45,450 bases of DNA from Deltaproteobacteria bacterium (GTDB lineage Bacteria > Myxococcota > Myxococcia > Myxococcales > 40CM-4-68-19): positions 1-45,450 of the forward strand of contig VBLC01000063.1 of NCBI GenBank assembly GCA_005879315.1, given 5' to 3'. The first letter of the stretch is position 1. Every line of letters begins with the position of its first letter. The position numbers and the translations under genes were made by a program. Under the pieces are notes generated by a model. The model did no database searches. It was not told the origin of the DNA and saw only the letters and a list, made by a program, of their open reading frames with translations. Of this stretch, positions 24,504 through 32,693 are shown one piece after another.

Positions 24504-25898
24504 TCAAGGCCGATGGGCGGCGAGGATGGCCGCCGCCGAGCGCTCCACGTCCTCGCGCTCCGTGCTCCAGTTGGACACCGAGATGCGCATCAGCGACCGC
24601 CCGCGCCAGACGGTGCCCGAGAGCCAGCAGGTGCCGTCGGCCTGCACGCGGGAGATGACCTGGCGGGTCCAGGCGTCGCCTTCTTCGAGGGAAGAGCCGG
24701 GCCGCTCGAAGCGGACCAGCACCTGGTTGAGCACCACTTCGTTGACCACGCTCACCCCCGGCGCCGCCGACAGCCGCTCGGCGAAGAGCCGCGCGTGGTC
24801 GCAGCACCGCTCGACCAGCTCGGCGATGCCAGCGCGGCCGAGGGAGCGCAGCGCCGCATAGACGGTGAAGCCGCGGGCGCGGCGGGAGAACTCCGGCGTC
24901 CACTCGTAGTTGTCGCGCTCGCTGGTCGACCGCTGCAGATAGGCCGCCGTCCGCGCCATGGCGGCGCGGTGCGCGCCGGTGTCGCGCACGAAAGCGAGGC
25001 CGCTGTCGTAGGGCACGTTCAGCCACTTGTGCGCGTCGGTGGCCCAGGAGTCGGCGGCGGAAACGCCTTCGACCAGATGGCGGAAGCGGGGGCTCGCCGC
25101 CGCCCAGAGCCCGAAGGCGCCGTCGACGTGCACCCAGGAGTTGCCGTGCGCGCGCGCCAGGCGCGCGATGTCCGCGAGCGGATCGAACGAGCCGGTGTTC
25201 ACGTTGCCGGCTTGCGTGCTGACGATGGTCGGCGAGCCTTCGGCGGCGCGGAGCGCGTCGCGCACCGCATCGGGCAGCATGCGGCCCTGGCCGTCGGTCT
25301 TCACCTTGTTGACGCAGGCGTCGCCCAGGCCAAGGAGACGCAGCGCTCCCTGGACGGTGACGTGCACTTCCTCGCCGGCGATGACGACGACGCGAGGCGC
25401 GCCGATCAGCCCCCGCGCGGCCACATCCCAGCCGGCGCGCGCGAGCACCGCCTGCCGGGCGGCGGCGAGGCAGGTGGTGTTGGCCATCTGGCCGCCCGTG
25501 ACGAAGCCCGCGCCGGTGCCTTCGGGTAGCGCGAACAACTCGCGCAGCCAGCCGATGACCGTCTCCTCGGCGATCGCCGCCGCGGGCGAGAGCACGAACA
25601 GTCCCGCGTTCTGGTCCCAGGCGCTGGTCAGCCAATCTGTCGCGAGCGCGGCGGGGACGCTGCCGCCGATGACGAAGCCGAAGAACCGCGGGCCGCCGCT
25701 GGCGACGATGCCGGGGTCGGCCTTGCGCGCCAGATCCTCCACGACGCGCGCGGCGGGCTCGCCCCGATCGGGCAGCGGTCCGCCCAGGACCGCGCGCATT
25801 GCCGCTGCATCGGCCGCGGCCCCGACTGGCCGAGCCGGAAGTCCTTCCAGATAGCGCACTGCGGCCGCATAGGCTGCATCGAGAGCTGCGCGATCCAT
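24504..25898 (-). CDS. Pyridoxal-phosphate-dependent decarboxylase (group II, Glu/aromatic amino acid type)
   Basis: This cytoplasmic amino-acid decarboxylase-like enzyme has 464 residues. The PLP lysine is Lys291 in SWATDAHKWLNVPYDSG, the aspartate that holds the pyridine ring is in WVHVDGAFGLW (about 256-266), and the phosphate-binding GFVTGGQMANTTCLAAAR lies at about 131-148. This places it with bacterial group II decarboxylases/sulfinoalanine decarboxylase relatives often annotated as aspartate aminotransferase family. The early GPRFFGFVIGGSVPAALATDWL is typical. The substrate is uncertain. It ends 49 bases before the cupin start on the same strand, but the operator between them suggests separate control of cupin and arsR. 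Confidence 0.9.
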   Translation of the reverse strand: MDRAALDAAYAAAVRYLEGLPARPVGAAADAAAMRAVLGGPLPDRGEPAARVVEDLARKADPGIVASGGPRFFGFVIGGSVPAALATDWLTSAWDQNAGLFVLSPAAAIAEETVIGWLRELFALPEGTGAGFVTGGQMANTTCLAAARQAVLARAGWDVAARGLIGAPRVVVIAGEEVHVTVQGALRLLGLGDACVNKVKTDGQGRMLPDAVRDALRAAEGSPTIVSTQAGNVNTGSFDPLADIARLARAHGNSWVHVDGAFGLWAAASPRFRHLVEGVSAADSWATDAHKWLNVPYDSGLAFVRDTGAHRAAMARTAAYLQRSTSERDNYEWTPEFSRRARGFTVYAALRSLGRAGIAELVERCCDHARLFAERLSAAPGVSVVNEVVLNQVLVRFERPGSSLEEGDAWTRQVISRVQADGTCWLSGTVWRGRSLMRISVSNWSTEREDVERSAAAILAAHRP

Positions 25899-25960
25899 TG
25901 TCCGCCCCTTTTCAAGTTCCTGTTTGTTGCAACCCGATGCTAGCGCGCCGCGGAGCGGAT

Positions 25961-26929
25961 ATGGTGACTCTCATGCTCGCATCGATTCTTCTCCTCTTGT
26001 CCGCGCCGTCAGTCCATCCGGTCACGCTGCCCGGAGGGCCGCCCGTCTCGATGGATTACCTCGCCTGGGACGCCGCGCACGGGCGGGTCTGGATTCCCGC
26101 CGGCAATACCGGCCGTGTCTACGTGCTCGACGCCAGGAGCGGCAAGCTCGACTCGGTCGAGGGCTTCCCGACCGCGAAGCGCGGCGAGCGCACTGTCGGG
26201 CCCAGCTCGGCGACTGCGGGAGAGAATTACGTCTACGTCGGCAACCGCGCCGATTCGAGCGTCTGCGCCGTCGAGGCGAAGACGCTCTCGCGAAAAGGAT
26301 GCGTCACGCTCGCCTCGATGCCCGACGGCCTGCAGTACGTCGCCCCCACCAAGGAGGTCTGGGTCACGACGCCGCGCGACAAGTCGATCGTCGTGCTCTC
26401 GGTCAAAGACCCCGCTGCGCCGGCCGTGGCAGGCAAGATCGACCTTGACGGACAGCCCGAAGGATTCGCGGTCGACGCCGGACGCGCGCTCTTCTTCACC
26501 AACCTCGAGGACAAGGACCGCACTCTCGCCATCGACGCCCGCTCGCGCAAGGTGCTCTTCAACTGGAAGACGGGCTGCGGCGAAGCCGGTCCGCGCGGGC
26601 TGGCGGTCGACACCGGCCGGCAGCACCTCTACGTCGCCTGCACCGATCGGGTGAAATTGCTCGACGAGCGCGACGGCAAGGTCCTCTCCGAGCTGGAGAC
26701 CGGCGGCGGCGTCGACAACATCGACTACCTGCCGGCGAAAAAGCAGGTCTACGTCGCGAGCGGCACGACCGGCACGCTCTCCATCGTCGAGGACGCTGCC
26801 GACGGATCGCTCAAGCGCGCGGCCTCGGTGCCCACCGCGCCGGGCGGGCGCACCGCGCTGGTCGATTCGGACGGCACGGTCTACATCCCCGACTCGAAGG
26901 AAGGGCGGCTCCTGGTCGTCAAGCCCTGA
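25961..26929 (+). CDS. Exported YncE/NHL-like beta-propeller protein
   Basis: This 322-residue protein begins with a signal peptide (MVTLMLASILLLLSAPSVHP). About six or seven repeated four-stranded blades follow, recognisable by recurrent YVLDARSGKL, YVGNRADSSVCAVEAKTL, LFFTNLEDKDRTLAIDARSRKVL, HLYVACTDRVKLLDERDGKVL and VYVASGTTGTLSIVEDA. This is the pattern of YncE-type WD/NHL-like propellers, usually periplasmic, with structural or binding roles. No catalytic residues are assignable. The ATG at 25961 has GGAG at 25952-25955; an upstream in-frame ATG (25937) would disrupt the signal peptide. The gene is divergent from the decarboxylase and ends at a strong terminator. Confidence 0.83.
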   Translation: MVTLMLASILLLLSAPSVHPVTLPGGPPVSMDYLAWDAAHGRVWIPAGNTGRVYVLDARSGKLDSVEGFPTAKRGERTVGPSSATAGENYVYVGNRADSSVCAVEAKTLSRKGCVTLASMPDGLQYVAPTKEVWVTTPRDKSIVVLSVKDPAAPAVAGKIDLDGQPEGFAVDAGRALFFTNLEDKDRTLAIDARSRKVLFNWKTGCGEAGPRGLAVDTGRQHLYVACTDRVKLLDERDGKVLSELETGGGVDNIDYLPAKKQVYVASGTTGTLSIVEDAADGSLKRAASVPTAPGGRTALVDSDGTVYIPDSKEGRLLVVKP

Positions 26930-26966
26930 CCGCCGTCGAAAAAAAATAATTATTTTTTCGTGGCGG
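26930..26966. terminator. Bidirectional intrinsic terminator, AT-rich core
   Basis: Directly after the propeller stop codon, CCGCCGTCG and CGTGGCGG pair around an A-run/T-run core (CGAAAAAA...TTTTTTCG). The result is a long near-perfect hairpin with A-tract on one side and T-tract on the other. This layout can terminate transcription from both sides. The stretch 26938-26960 is almost pure A/T, very unlike the surrounding DNA. Confidence 0.75.
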
Positions 26967-27018
26967 ACCGACTGATCGGGTTCCATCCTCTACCTATCCG
27001 ATGGACAAGGAGCTTCTC

Positions 27019-27357
27019 TTGAAGACATTCGTGCTCATCCTCGGCCTCGCCTTCTCCGCGGCGGCTGCCGACAAATGCAAGGAGCCGCCCGAGCTCAAGG
27101 CCAAGGCGCAAGTGACCTGCGGCCAGGCGCGCAAGGCAGCGCTCGCCAGGGTCAAGGCGGCGGGAAGGGTGCAGGACGCCGAGCTGGAGGAGGATCAGGG
27201 CAAGCTGGTCTACTCTTTCGACATCCGCAGGAAAGGCGCATCGGGCGTCGAAGAAGTGCAGGTCGACGCGCAGAGCGGGGCGGTGACTTCGGTCAAGCAC
27301 GAGAGCGCGAAGGACGAGGCCGCCGAAGCGAAGATCGATCAATCCGGAAAGAGGTAG
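27019..27357 (+). CDS. Small exported PepSY-like protein
   Basis: This 112-residue protein has a signal peptide (MKTFVLILGLAFSAAAA). A domain follows that resembles PepSY: QARKAALARVKAAGRVQDAELEEDQGKLVYSFDIR, then VEEVQVDAQSGAVTSVKHES. PepSY domains are about 60 residues and are thought to inhibit peptidases or mediate periplasmic binding. The start is taken as TTG at 27019 because AAGGAG (27007-27012) is perfectly placed before it and the signal peptide begins correctly; an ATG at 27001 would add MDKELL and has no Shine-Dalgarno. The last 19 bases overlap the convergent GNAT gene. Two cysteines (near residues 20 and 34) may form a disulfide. Confidence 0.8.
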   Translation: MKTFVLILGLAFSAAAADKCKEPPELKAKAQVTCGQARKAALARVKAAGRVQDAELEEDQGKLVYSFDIRRKGASGVEEVQVDAQSGAVTSVKHESAKDEAAEAKIDQSGKR

Positions 27358-27842
27358 ATCAGCACGCGCCGCAGCTTGCGGTCGACGATCTCGCGCTCGA
27401 GCTTCGCGCCCAGCTTCTCGACGACGCGGATCGATGCCGTGTTCTCCGGCTGGATGAGGCTGACCACGCCGCGAGCGCGAACCACTTCACGGGCAAAGCG
27501 GATCGAGCGCTCCGCCGCCTCGGTCGCATAGCCCTTCCCCCAGGCGGAGGGCTCGAGGAGGTAACCGACCTCGATGGAGGGAAAGCGCTCCCAGTGGAAG
27601 AGCCCGGCGCGGCCGATGACACTGCCGGTGGCGCTCTCCTCCAGCGCCCAAGGACCGTAACCGCGCACCTCCCAGTGGCCGAGCGAGGCGCAGAAGGAGC
27701 GGAAGGCGCTCTCGCGGTCCTGCACGTCGTCGATGTAGCGCATGACTTCGGGGTTCGCGCACATCGCCGCGTAGCTCTCGAAATCGGCCAGCCGGAAGGG
27801 GCGCAACACCAGGCGCGCAGTCGTCAGGGTTGGGATCTCCAT
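27339..27842 (-). CDS. GNAT-family N-acetyltransferase (RimJ-like)
   Basis: This acetyl-CoA-dependent acyltransferase has 167 residues. The start TLTTARLVLRPFRLADFESYAAMCANPEVMRYI and the core IEVGYLLEPSAWGKGYATEAAERSIRFA (acetyl-CoA-binding Q/RxxGxG/A variant as WGKGYA) define the RimJ/RimL-type GNAT branch, followed by SLIQPENTASIRVVEKLGAKLE. The acceptor amine is unknown. It is the last gene of the long minus-strand operon: it starts 3 bases after the GGT stop, so it may act on the imported or liberated amino compound. Its 3' end overlaps the PepSY gene. Identification of family is firm, role is inference. Confidence 0.9.
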   Translation of the reverse strand: MEIPTLTTARLVLRPFRLADFESYAAMCANPEVMRYIDDVQDRESAFRSFCASLGHWEVRGYGPWALEESATGSVIGRAGLFHWERFPSIEVGYLLEPSAWGKGYATEAAERSIRFAREVVRARGVVSLIQPENTASIRVVEKLGAKLEREIVDRKLRRVLIYLFPD

Positions 27843-27845
27843 CGC

Positions 27846-29417
27846 TCAATATCCCAGGGCGCAGCCGTCCTTGCGCCGTTCGGTTGCGCCGGCGAAGACG
27901 TCTGCCTGCCGCGCAACGGCCTGGTAACCGCCAAATGCCACAGGCGGCGCATCTTCCAGCCGATGGCCGCGGCGCTGCAACTCGCGGCGGATCGCGAGAG
28001 GCACTTCCGGCTCGAGAGCGACTGCGCCGCCGTCCGTCATCGCCGTCCCCGTCGGTTCCGAGGAGCCGTCATGGCGGAACCGCGGCGCGTCGCCGGCTTC
28101 CTGCAAGTCCATCCCGATGTCGAGCAGGTTGACCAGCACCTGCGCCTGGCCTTGCGGCTGCATCTCGGCGCCCATCACGCCGAAAGCGATCCACGGCTCG
28201 CCGCCGCGGGTCACCAGCGCAGGAATGATGGTGTGGAAAGGCCGCTTGCCGGGCGCGATGGAATTGGGCCGCCCTGGCCGCAGATCGAACTGCGCGCCGC
28301 GGTTCTGCAAGGCGAAGCCCGCCACAGCATGGCCGGAGCCGAAGCCGAGGTAGATGCTCTGGATGAGAGCGATGAGCATGCCGCTTTCGTCGCCGGCGCA
28401 GAGGACGGTCGTATCTCCGGGGGAGAGGCCGGGCGACACCTTGCGGGCGGCGCGCGACAGATCGATGCGGCCGGCGCGCCGGCTGGCGTATTCCTTGGAG
28501 AGCAGAGCTTCGACCGGCACGGCGGCGTCGCCGATGTAGCGGGCGCGATCCTCGAAGGCGAGCTTCTTCGCTTCCACCATCACGTGCCAGAAGTCGGGCG
28601 AGTCGCGGCCCATGGCTTTCAGATCGAAGGACTCGAGCAGATTCAGCATCTGCAGCGTCGTCAATCCCTGGCCCGGCGGAGGCAGCTCCCAGACGGCGGC
28701 GTCGCGGTAAGTGGTGGAGATGGGCTCGACCCAGTCGGAGCGGTGCGCAGCGAGATCGGCTCTCTCGAGAAAGCCGCCGGCGCTGCGAGAGAGAGCGGCG
28801 ACGGCGCCGGCGATCTCGCCTTCGTAGAAGGCCGCGCGGCCGCCCTCGACGAGAGCGCGATAGGTTTTCGCCAAGGAGGGGTTGCGGAAAATTTCTCCCT
28901 GGCGTGGCGCCCGTCCTTCGGGCAGGAAGGTGGCGGCGAAATCTGCAGTGACGTCAAACGACGCTCCCCACATGCCGGCGATGACTCGCGGGACGGGCTC
29001 GCCCTCCTCGGCAGCAGCGATGGCCGGAGCGAGCAGCTCTTTCATCGGCAGGCGGCCGAAACGGCCGTGCAATTCGAACCAGCCGTCAACTGCGCCTGGC
29101 ACCGTCCACGCCTGCGGGGAGCGCAAGGGAATGGTGCCGTCCGGCTGCGCGGCGATCTTGTCCGCTCGCACCGACTGTGGCGCGCGCCCCGAGGCGTTGA
29201 GCCCGACGATGCGCCGTGAGCCCGGATCCCAGAGGATGGCGAAGAGATCTCCTCCCGGGCCGCAGGACATCGGCTCGAGAAATCCGAGCGCGGCGTTGAC
29301 GGCGATGGCCGCATCGACAGCGTTGCCGCCTTTGCGGAGGATGTCGACGCCGATGCGCGTCGCGAGGGGATGCGCCGAGGCGACCATCCCCCGGCGCGCG
29401 TAGACGACCGAGCTCAT
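27846..29417 (-). CDS. ggt: Gamma-glutamyltransferase-family Ntn hydrolase without signal peptide
   Basis: GGT-family proenzymes cleave themselves before a threonine that becomes the nucleophile and then hydrolyse or transfer gamma-glutamyl or related amide groups. This 523-residue protein has the N-terminal MVASAHPLATRIGVDILRKGGNAVDAAIA motif, EPMSCGPGGD, and the processing site at Thr336 (GDTTVLCAGDESG). Later motifs include the GSGHAVAGFALQNRGAQFD stretch and IAPGKRPFHTIIPALV. Classical GGTs are periplasmic, but this one lacks a signal peptide, as do GGT-like amidases such as oxamate amidohydrolase HpxW. A cytoplasmic amidohydrolase is therefore likelier than glutathione hydrolase. Its ATG overlaps the DHDPS-family stop by four bases (ATGA). 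Confidence 0.9.
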   Translation of the reverse strand: MSSVVYARRGMVASAHPLATRIGVDILRKGGNAVDAAIAVNAALGFLEPMSCGPGGDLFAILWDPGSRRIVGLNASGRAPQSVRADKIAAQPDGTIPLRSPQAWTVPGAVDGWFELHGRFGRLPMKELLAPAIAAAEEGEPVPRVIAGMWGASFDVTADFAATFLPEGRAPRQGEIFRNPSLAKTYRALVEGGRAAFYEGEIAGAVAALSRSAGGFLERADLAAHRSDWVEPISTTYRDAAVWELPPPGQGLTTLQMLNLLESFDLKAMGRDSPDFWHVMVEAKKLAFEDRARYIGDAAVPVEALLSKEYASRRAGRIDLSRAARKVSPGLSPGDTTVLCAGDESGMLIALIQSIYLGFGSGHAVAGFALQNRGAQFDLRPGRPNSIAPGKRPFHTIIPALVTRGGEPWIAFGVMGAEMQPQGQAQVLVNLLDIGMDLQEAGDAPRFRHDGSSEPTGTAMTDGGAVALEPEVPLAIRRELQRRGHRLEDAPPVAFGGYQAVARQADVFAGATERRKDGCALGY

Positions 29418-30277
29418 GCCAGGCGAGCGATCAAGTCTTGCGCTTCGCGCTCGGACAGTTCGACCAGCGGCGGCCGCATTCGCCGCCAGCCCGGGTGGCC
29501 GGTGCGCTGCGCGACCACGGCCTTGAGCGCGGCGATGAGCGGGCGACTCTCGAGCAGCGCCCGCACGGTGTTCACCTCATCCTGCAAGCCCTGGCTGCGC
29601 TCGCGGAAGAGCCGGGCGATGGCCTTGGCGTTGATGTTCGCGGTGGCGGTGATGCAGCCCGCGCCTCCTCCAGCCAGGTTGGCGAGGAGGAACTTCTCGC
29701 TGCCGACGAAGATTTCGAAACCTTTGCAGGCCTCGAGCATGGCCTTGGTGTTGTTCCAGTCGCCGGAGCTGTCCTTGATGCCGACGACCATCGAGGGAAA
29801 AGCGCGCCGCAGCCGCTCGATCAAAGGCAGGCTGAAGCCGACCTGTGAGACCTGCGGGATATGGTACAGGTAGATGCGCAGGCGACTGTCGTTCACTCTT
29901 TCGATGACATTTGCAAAATTTCGATAGATGCCCTCTTCGCTCGGATTTTTGTAATAGAAGGGCGGCAGCATCAACACGCCGCCGCAGCCTGCCTCGACTG
30001 CGATCTTCGTCAGCTGCACCGTGTCGGGCAGCGCGCAGCAGCCGGTGCCGGGCATCAGCGCGCGGGCATCGACACCGTCGGTTACCAGCGCCTCGAGCAT
30101 GCGGGCGCGCTCTTCGAAGGAGAGTGAATTCGCCTCGCTCGTCGTGCCGAAGATCGCCAGGCCGCTGCAGCCCTCGGAGAGCAGCGCCCGGCAAAGCTGC
30201 AGCCAGCGCGGCAGGTCGGGATCGAGCTGCGCGTCGAAAGGAGTGAGGACCGGGGCCAGCACGCCGGAGAAGGCCAT
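29414..30277 (-). CDS. Dihydrodipicolinate synthase-family aldolase/lyase (DapA superfamily)
   Basis: These class I aldolases form a Schiff base between an active-site lysine and a 2-oxoacid. The 287-residue protein has GTTSE (residues 44-48), Tyr138 (IYLYHIP), and the Schiff-base Lys168 in VVGIKDSSGDW. The superfamily includes DHDPS, N-acetylneuraminate lyase, 2-keto-3-deoxygluconate aldolase and 4-hydroxy-2-oxoglutarate aldolase. Placement in a transport operon, not with lysine genes, argues for a catabolic lyase. ATG at 30277 is chosen since the conserved start is MAFSGVLAPVLTPF. It lies 20 bases after the LivGF fusion and overlaps ggt by ATGA, so co-translation is likely. The exact substrate is unknown. 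Confidence 0.88.
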   Translation of the reverse strand: MAFSGVLAPVLTPFDAQLDPDLPRWLQLCRALLSEGCSGLAIFGTTSEANSLSFEERARMLEALVTDGVDARALMPGTGCCALPDTVQLTKIAVEAGCGGVLMLPPFYYKNPSEEGIYRNFANVIERVNDSRLRIYLYHIPQVSQVGFSLPLIERLRRAFPSMVVGIKDSSGDWNNTKAMLEACKGFEIFVGSEKFLLANLAGGGAGCITATANINAKAIARLFRERSQGLQDEVNTVRALLESRPLIAALKAVVAQRTGHPGWRRMRPPLVELSEREAQDLIARLA

Positions 30278-30297
30278 GCCGGCAGCGTAGCATTCCC

Positions 30298-31782
30298 TCA
30301 CACCGCCAGCAGCCTCTGCAGCGTCGACTGGTCGCCGAGCAACTGCGCCCGCTCGGCAGCGTAGACGATCCTGCCCCGCTCCATCACCAGCGCTCGGTCG
30401 GCCACGGCGCGGGCGAACATCAGATTCTGATCGGCGAGCAGCACCGTCACGCCCTCCTTGCGGATCTGCGCCAGCGCCTCGACCAGGATGCGGACGATGA
30501 GCGGGCTCAGGCCTTCGGAGGGCTCGTCGAGCAAGAGCAGCGAAGGCGCGGTCATCAGCGCCCGCGCAATGGCCAGCATCTTCTGCTCGCCGCCGGAAAG
30601 ATGCTGCCCCTTGCGCTCCCAGAGAGTGGCGAGCGGCGGGAAGAGCGCGCCGATTTTCTCGCGCGTCCAGCCGCCGCGCTTGAGCGCCAGCAAAGGCACC
30701 CGGAGATTCTCAGCCGCGGTCAGATCGGGAAAGATGCGGCGGTCGTCGGGCACGTAGCTGACGCCGCGCGCGGCGATCCGCTCGGGCGGCTGGCCCGCGA
30801 TGTCCTCACCCTGCAGGCGGATCCGGCTTCCGCGCCAGGGCGGAGTCAGTCCGGCCAGGCTGCGCAGCGTCGTCGTCTTGCCGACGCCGTTGCGGCCGAG
30901 CAGCGCCACCACCCCGCCGCGGGCGACGCCGAAGCTCACGTCATGGAGGACGTGCGAGGCCTGGTAGCCGGCATCGAGATGCTCCACCTCGAGGAGCGGC
31001 GCGCCCGCGCCGGCTGCCGTCGTCGGGGCGGGAGCGACGCTCGCTTCGCCCAGGTAGATCTCGCGCACGCGCGCGTCTTCCCGGATCGACTGCGGCGAGC
31101 CGTCCGCCAGCAGCTTTCCCTGGTGCAGCACGACGATGCGGCTGGCGAGACCGAAGACGACCTCCATGTCGTGCTCGACCAGGAGGATGGTCACCTGCGC
31201 GGCCAGCGCGCGGATCCGTTCCAGCATCCGCTCGCGCTCCCCGGCGCCCATTCCGGCGGTCGGCTCATCGAGCAAGAGCAGTTTGGGGCGCGAGGCGAGC
31301 GCCAGTGCAATTTCCAGCAGCCGCCGGTCGCCGTGCGAGAGCACTGCCGCCGTCGAAGCAGCCCGCTCGCCCAGGCCGACGGTTGCGAGCAGGCCGCGCA
31401 CTTCTTCGCGCACGTCCTCCATGGAATCGAAGCGCCGCCGCGGCTCGAGTGACCGTCGGGTTCGCGCCAGGACCGGCACCGCCACGTTCTGCTCCACGGG
31501 CAGGAGTGGAAAGACGTTCGTCACCTGGAAGGTGCGCGCCATTCCCGCGTGCACGCGCGCGCTGGCGGAGAGCCGGGTGATCTCCGCGCCGCCGAAGCGG
31601 ATGCTGCCCGCGTCGGCCGCGAGCTTGCCGGTGAGCAGGTTGATGAAGGTCGTCTTGCCCGCGCCGTTGGGGCCGATGACGGCGGTGATGCCGCCGCCGG
31701 GCAGCGCGAGATCGACGCCGTCGATGGCGGTGAACTCCGCGAATGACTTGTGCAGGCCGCGCACTTCCAGAAGCGCCGTCAC
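30298..31782 (-). CDS. Fused LivG-LivF ABC transporter ATPase (two NBDs in one chain)
   Basis: This 494-residue protein joins two complete ATPase domains that normally come from separate livG and livF genes. The LivG-like half (1-245) has Walker A GPNGAGKT (37-44), the signature LSHGD (148-152) and Walker B LLLLDEP (168-174). A short Ala/Pro/Thr linker (about 249-262) leads to the LivF-like half (263-494), with Walker A GRNGVGKT (296-303), signature LSGGE (395-399) and a second Walker B. It powers uptake through LivH/LivM at the cytoplasmic face of the inner membrane. The GTG start at 31782 overlaps the LivM stop (GTGA). The second Liv operon in the window keeps the two ATPases separate, so fusion is specific to this system. 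Confidence 0.9.
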   Translation of the reverse strand: MTALLEVRGLHKSFAEFTAIDGVDLALPGGGITAVIGPNGAGKTTFINLLTGKLAADAGSIRFGGAEITRLSASARVHAGMARTFQVTNVFPLLPVEQNVAVPVLARTRRSLEPRRRFDSMEDVREEVRGLLATVGLGERAASTAAVLSHGDRRLLEIALALASRPKLLLLDEPTAGMGAGERERMLERIRALAAQVTILLVEHDMEVVFGLASRIVVLHQGKLLADGSPQSIREDARVREIYLGEASVAPAPTTAAGAGAPLLEVEHLDAGYQASHVLHDVSFGVARGGVVALLGRNGVGKTTTLRSLAGLTPPWRGSRIRLQGEDIAGQPPERIAARGVSYVPDDRRIFPDLTAAENLRVPLLALKRGGWTREKIGALFPPLATLWERKGQHLSGGEQKMLAIARALMTAPSLLLLDEPSEGLSPLIVRILVEALAQIRKEGVTVLLADQNLMFARAVADRALVMERGRIVYAAERAQLLGDQSTLQRLLAV

Positions 31783-32693
31783 GCGCGCGTCCTGCGGCCC
31801 CAGAGATCGGCGGCCGCGCCGAGAAGCCCGCCGCGGAAGGAGAGGACCATGCCGAGCAGCACCAGGCCGAACACCAGGAGCCAGTATTCGGTGAAGCGGA
31901 CGATGATCTCCTTGAGGCCCAGATAGACGACGGCGCCGACCAAAGGGCCGGCGAAGAGGAAGGGACCGCCGATGAGCGTGGCCATCACCGGCTCGGCCGA
32001 CTTGGTCCAGTGCGCGGCGGAGGGCGAGATGGTCTGCTCCAGCGGCGCGAGCAGCGCGCCGGAGAGGCCGGCGAAGAATCCGGCGGTGACGAAGGCGATG
32101 AAGATGGTGCGCCGGACGGCTACCCCGCTGAACTCGGCCCGCTCGGCATTCTCGCGGATGGCGCGCAAGGAAAGGCCGAGCGGCGAGGCCGACAACCGGT
32201 GCAGCACGGCGATCGAGACCAGGACCAGCACCGCCGAGAGGAGGTAATAGCGCTCGGGCTTTTCGAAGAACGCGCCGCGGGGAATGCCGATGAGCCCGTC
32301 GTCGCCGCCGGTGACGTCGGTCCATTTCCAGACCACCGCATAGACCAGCATTCCGAAGGCGAGGGTGAGCATGGAGAAATAGATGCGGGTATGCCGGACG
32401 CAGAAAGCGCCGATGAGCGCCGCGAGCGCCGCCGCGAACACGGAGCCGAGGAGGATCGACGGGATCAAGGAAAATCCCGCGCGCAGCGACAAGGCCGCGG
32501 CATAAGCCCCACCGGCGTAGAAAGCGCCTTGACCAAAAGAGAGGAGCCCGGTCATTCCAAAGAGAAGATTGAAAGAGAGCGCCAGCAGAGCCAAGAGGAG
32601 CATGTTCAGGACGAGGTATTGCAAGAATGGCCCCGAGACTGCCGGGACGAGCAGCACCGCCACGGTCAGAAGCGCGCTCGCGACGAGCTTCAT
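31779..32693 (-). CDS. livM: Branched-chain amino-acid-type ABC permease LivM (operon 1)
   Basis: This inner-membrane permease has 304 residues and about nine to ten hydrophobic helices. The LivM signature is present as SFNLLFGMTGLLSFGQGAFYAGGAYAAA near residues 43-70, and ATLIGGPFLFAGPLVGAVVYLGLKEI (about 245-270) is the cytoplasmic coupling loop region. It pairs with LivH to form the translocation channel of a hydrophobic amino acid or amide uptake system. The start is the ATG at 32693, overlapping the LivH stop by one base (TGATG); the stop overlaps the fused ATPase start by four bases. An upstream extension of the frame antisense to nothing functional is ignored. Confidence 0.9.
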   Translation of the reverse strand: MKLVASALLTVAVLLVPAVSGPFLQYLVLNMLLLALLALSFNLLFGMTGLLSFGQGAFYAGGAYAAALSLRAGFSLIPSILLGSVFAAALAALIGAFCVRHTRIYFSMLTLAFGMLVYAVVWKWTDVTGGDDGLIGIPRGAFFEKPERYYLLSAVLVLVSIAVLHRLSASPLGLSLRAIRENAERAEFSGVAVRRTIFIAFVTAGFFAGLSGALLAPLEQTISPSAAHWTKSAEPVMATLIGGPFLFAGPLVGAVVYLGLKEIIVRFTEYWLLVFGLVLLGMVLSFRGGLLGAAADLWGRRTRA

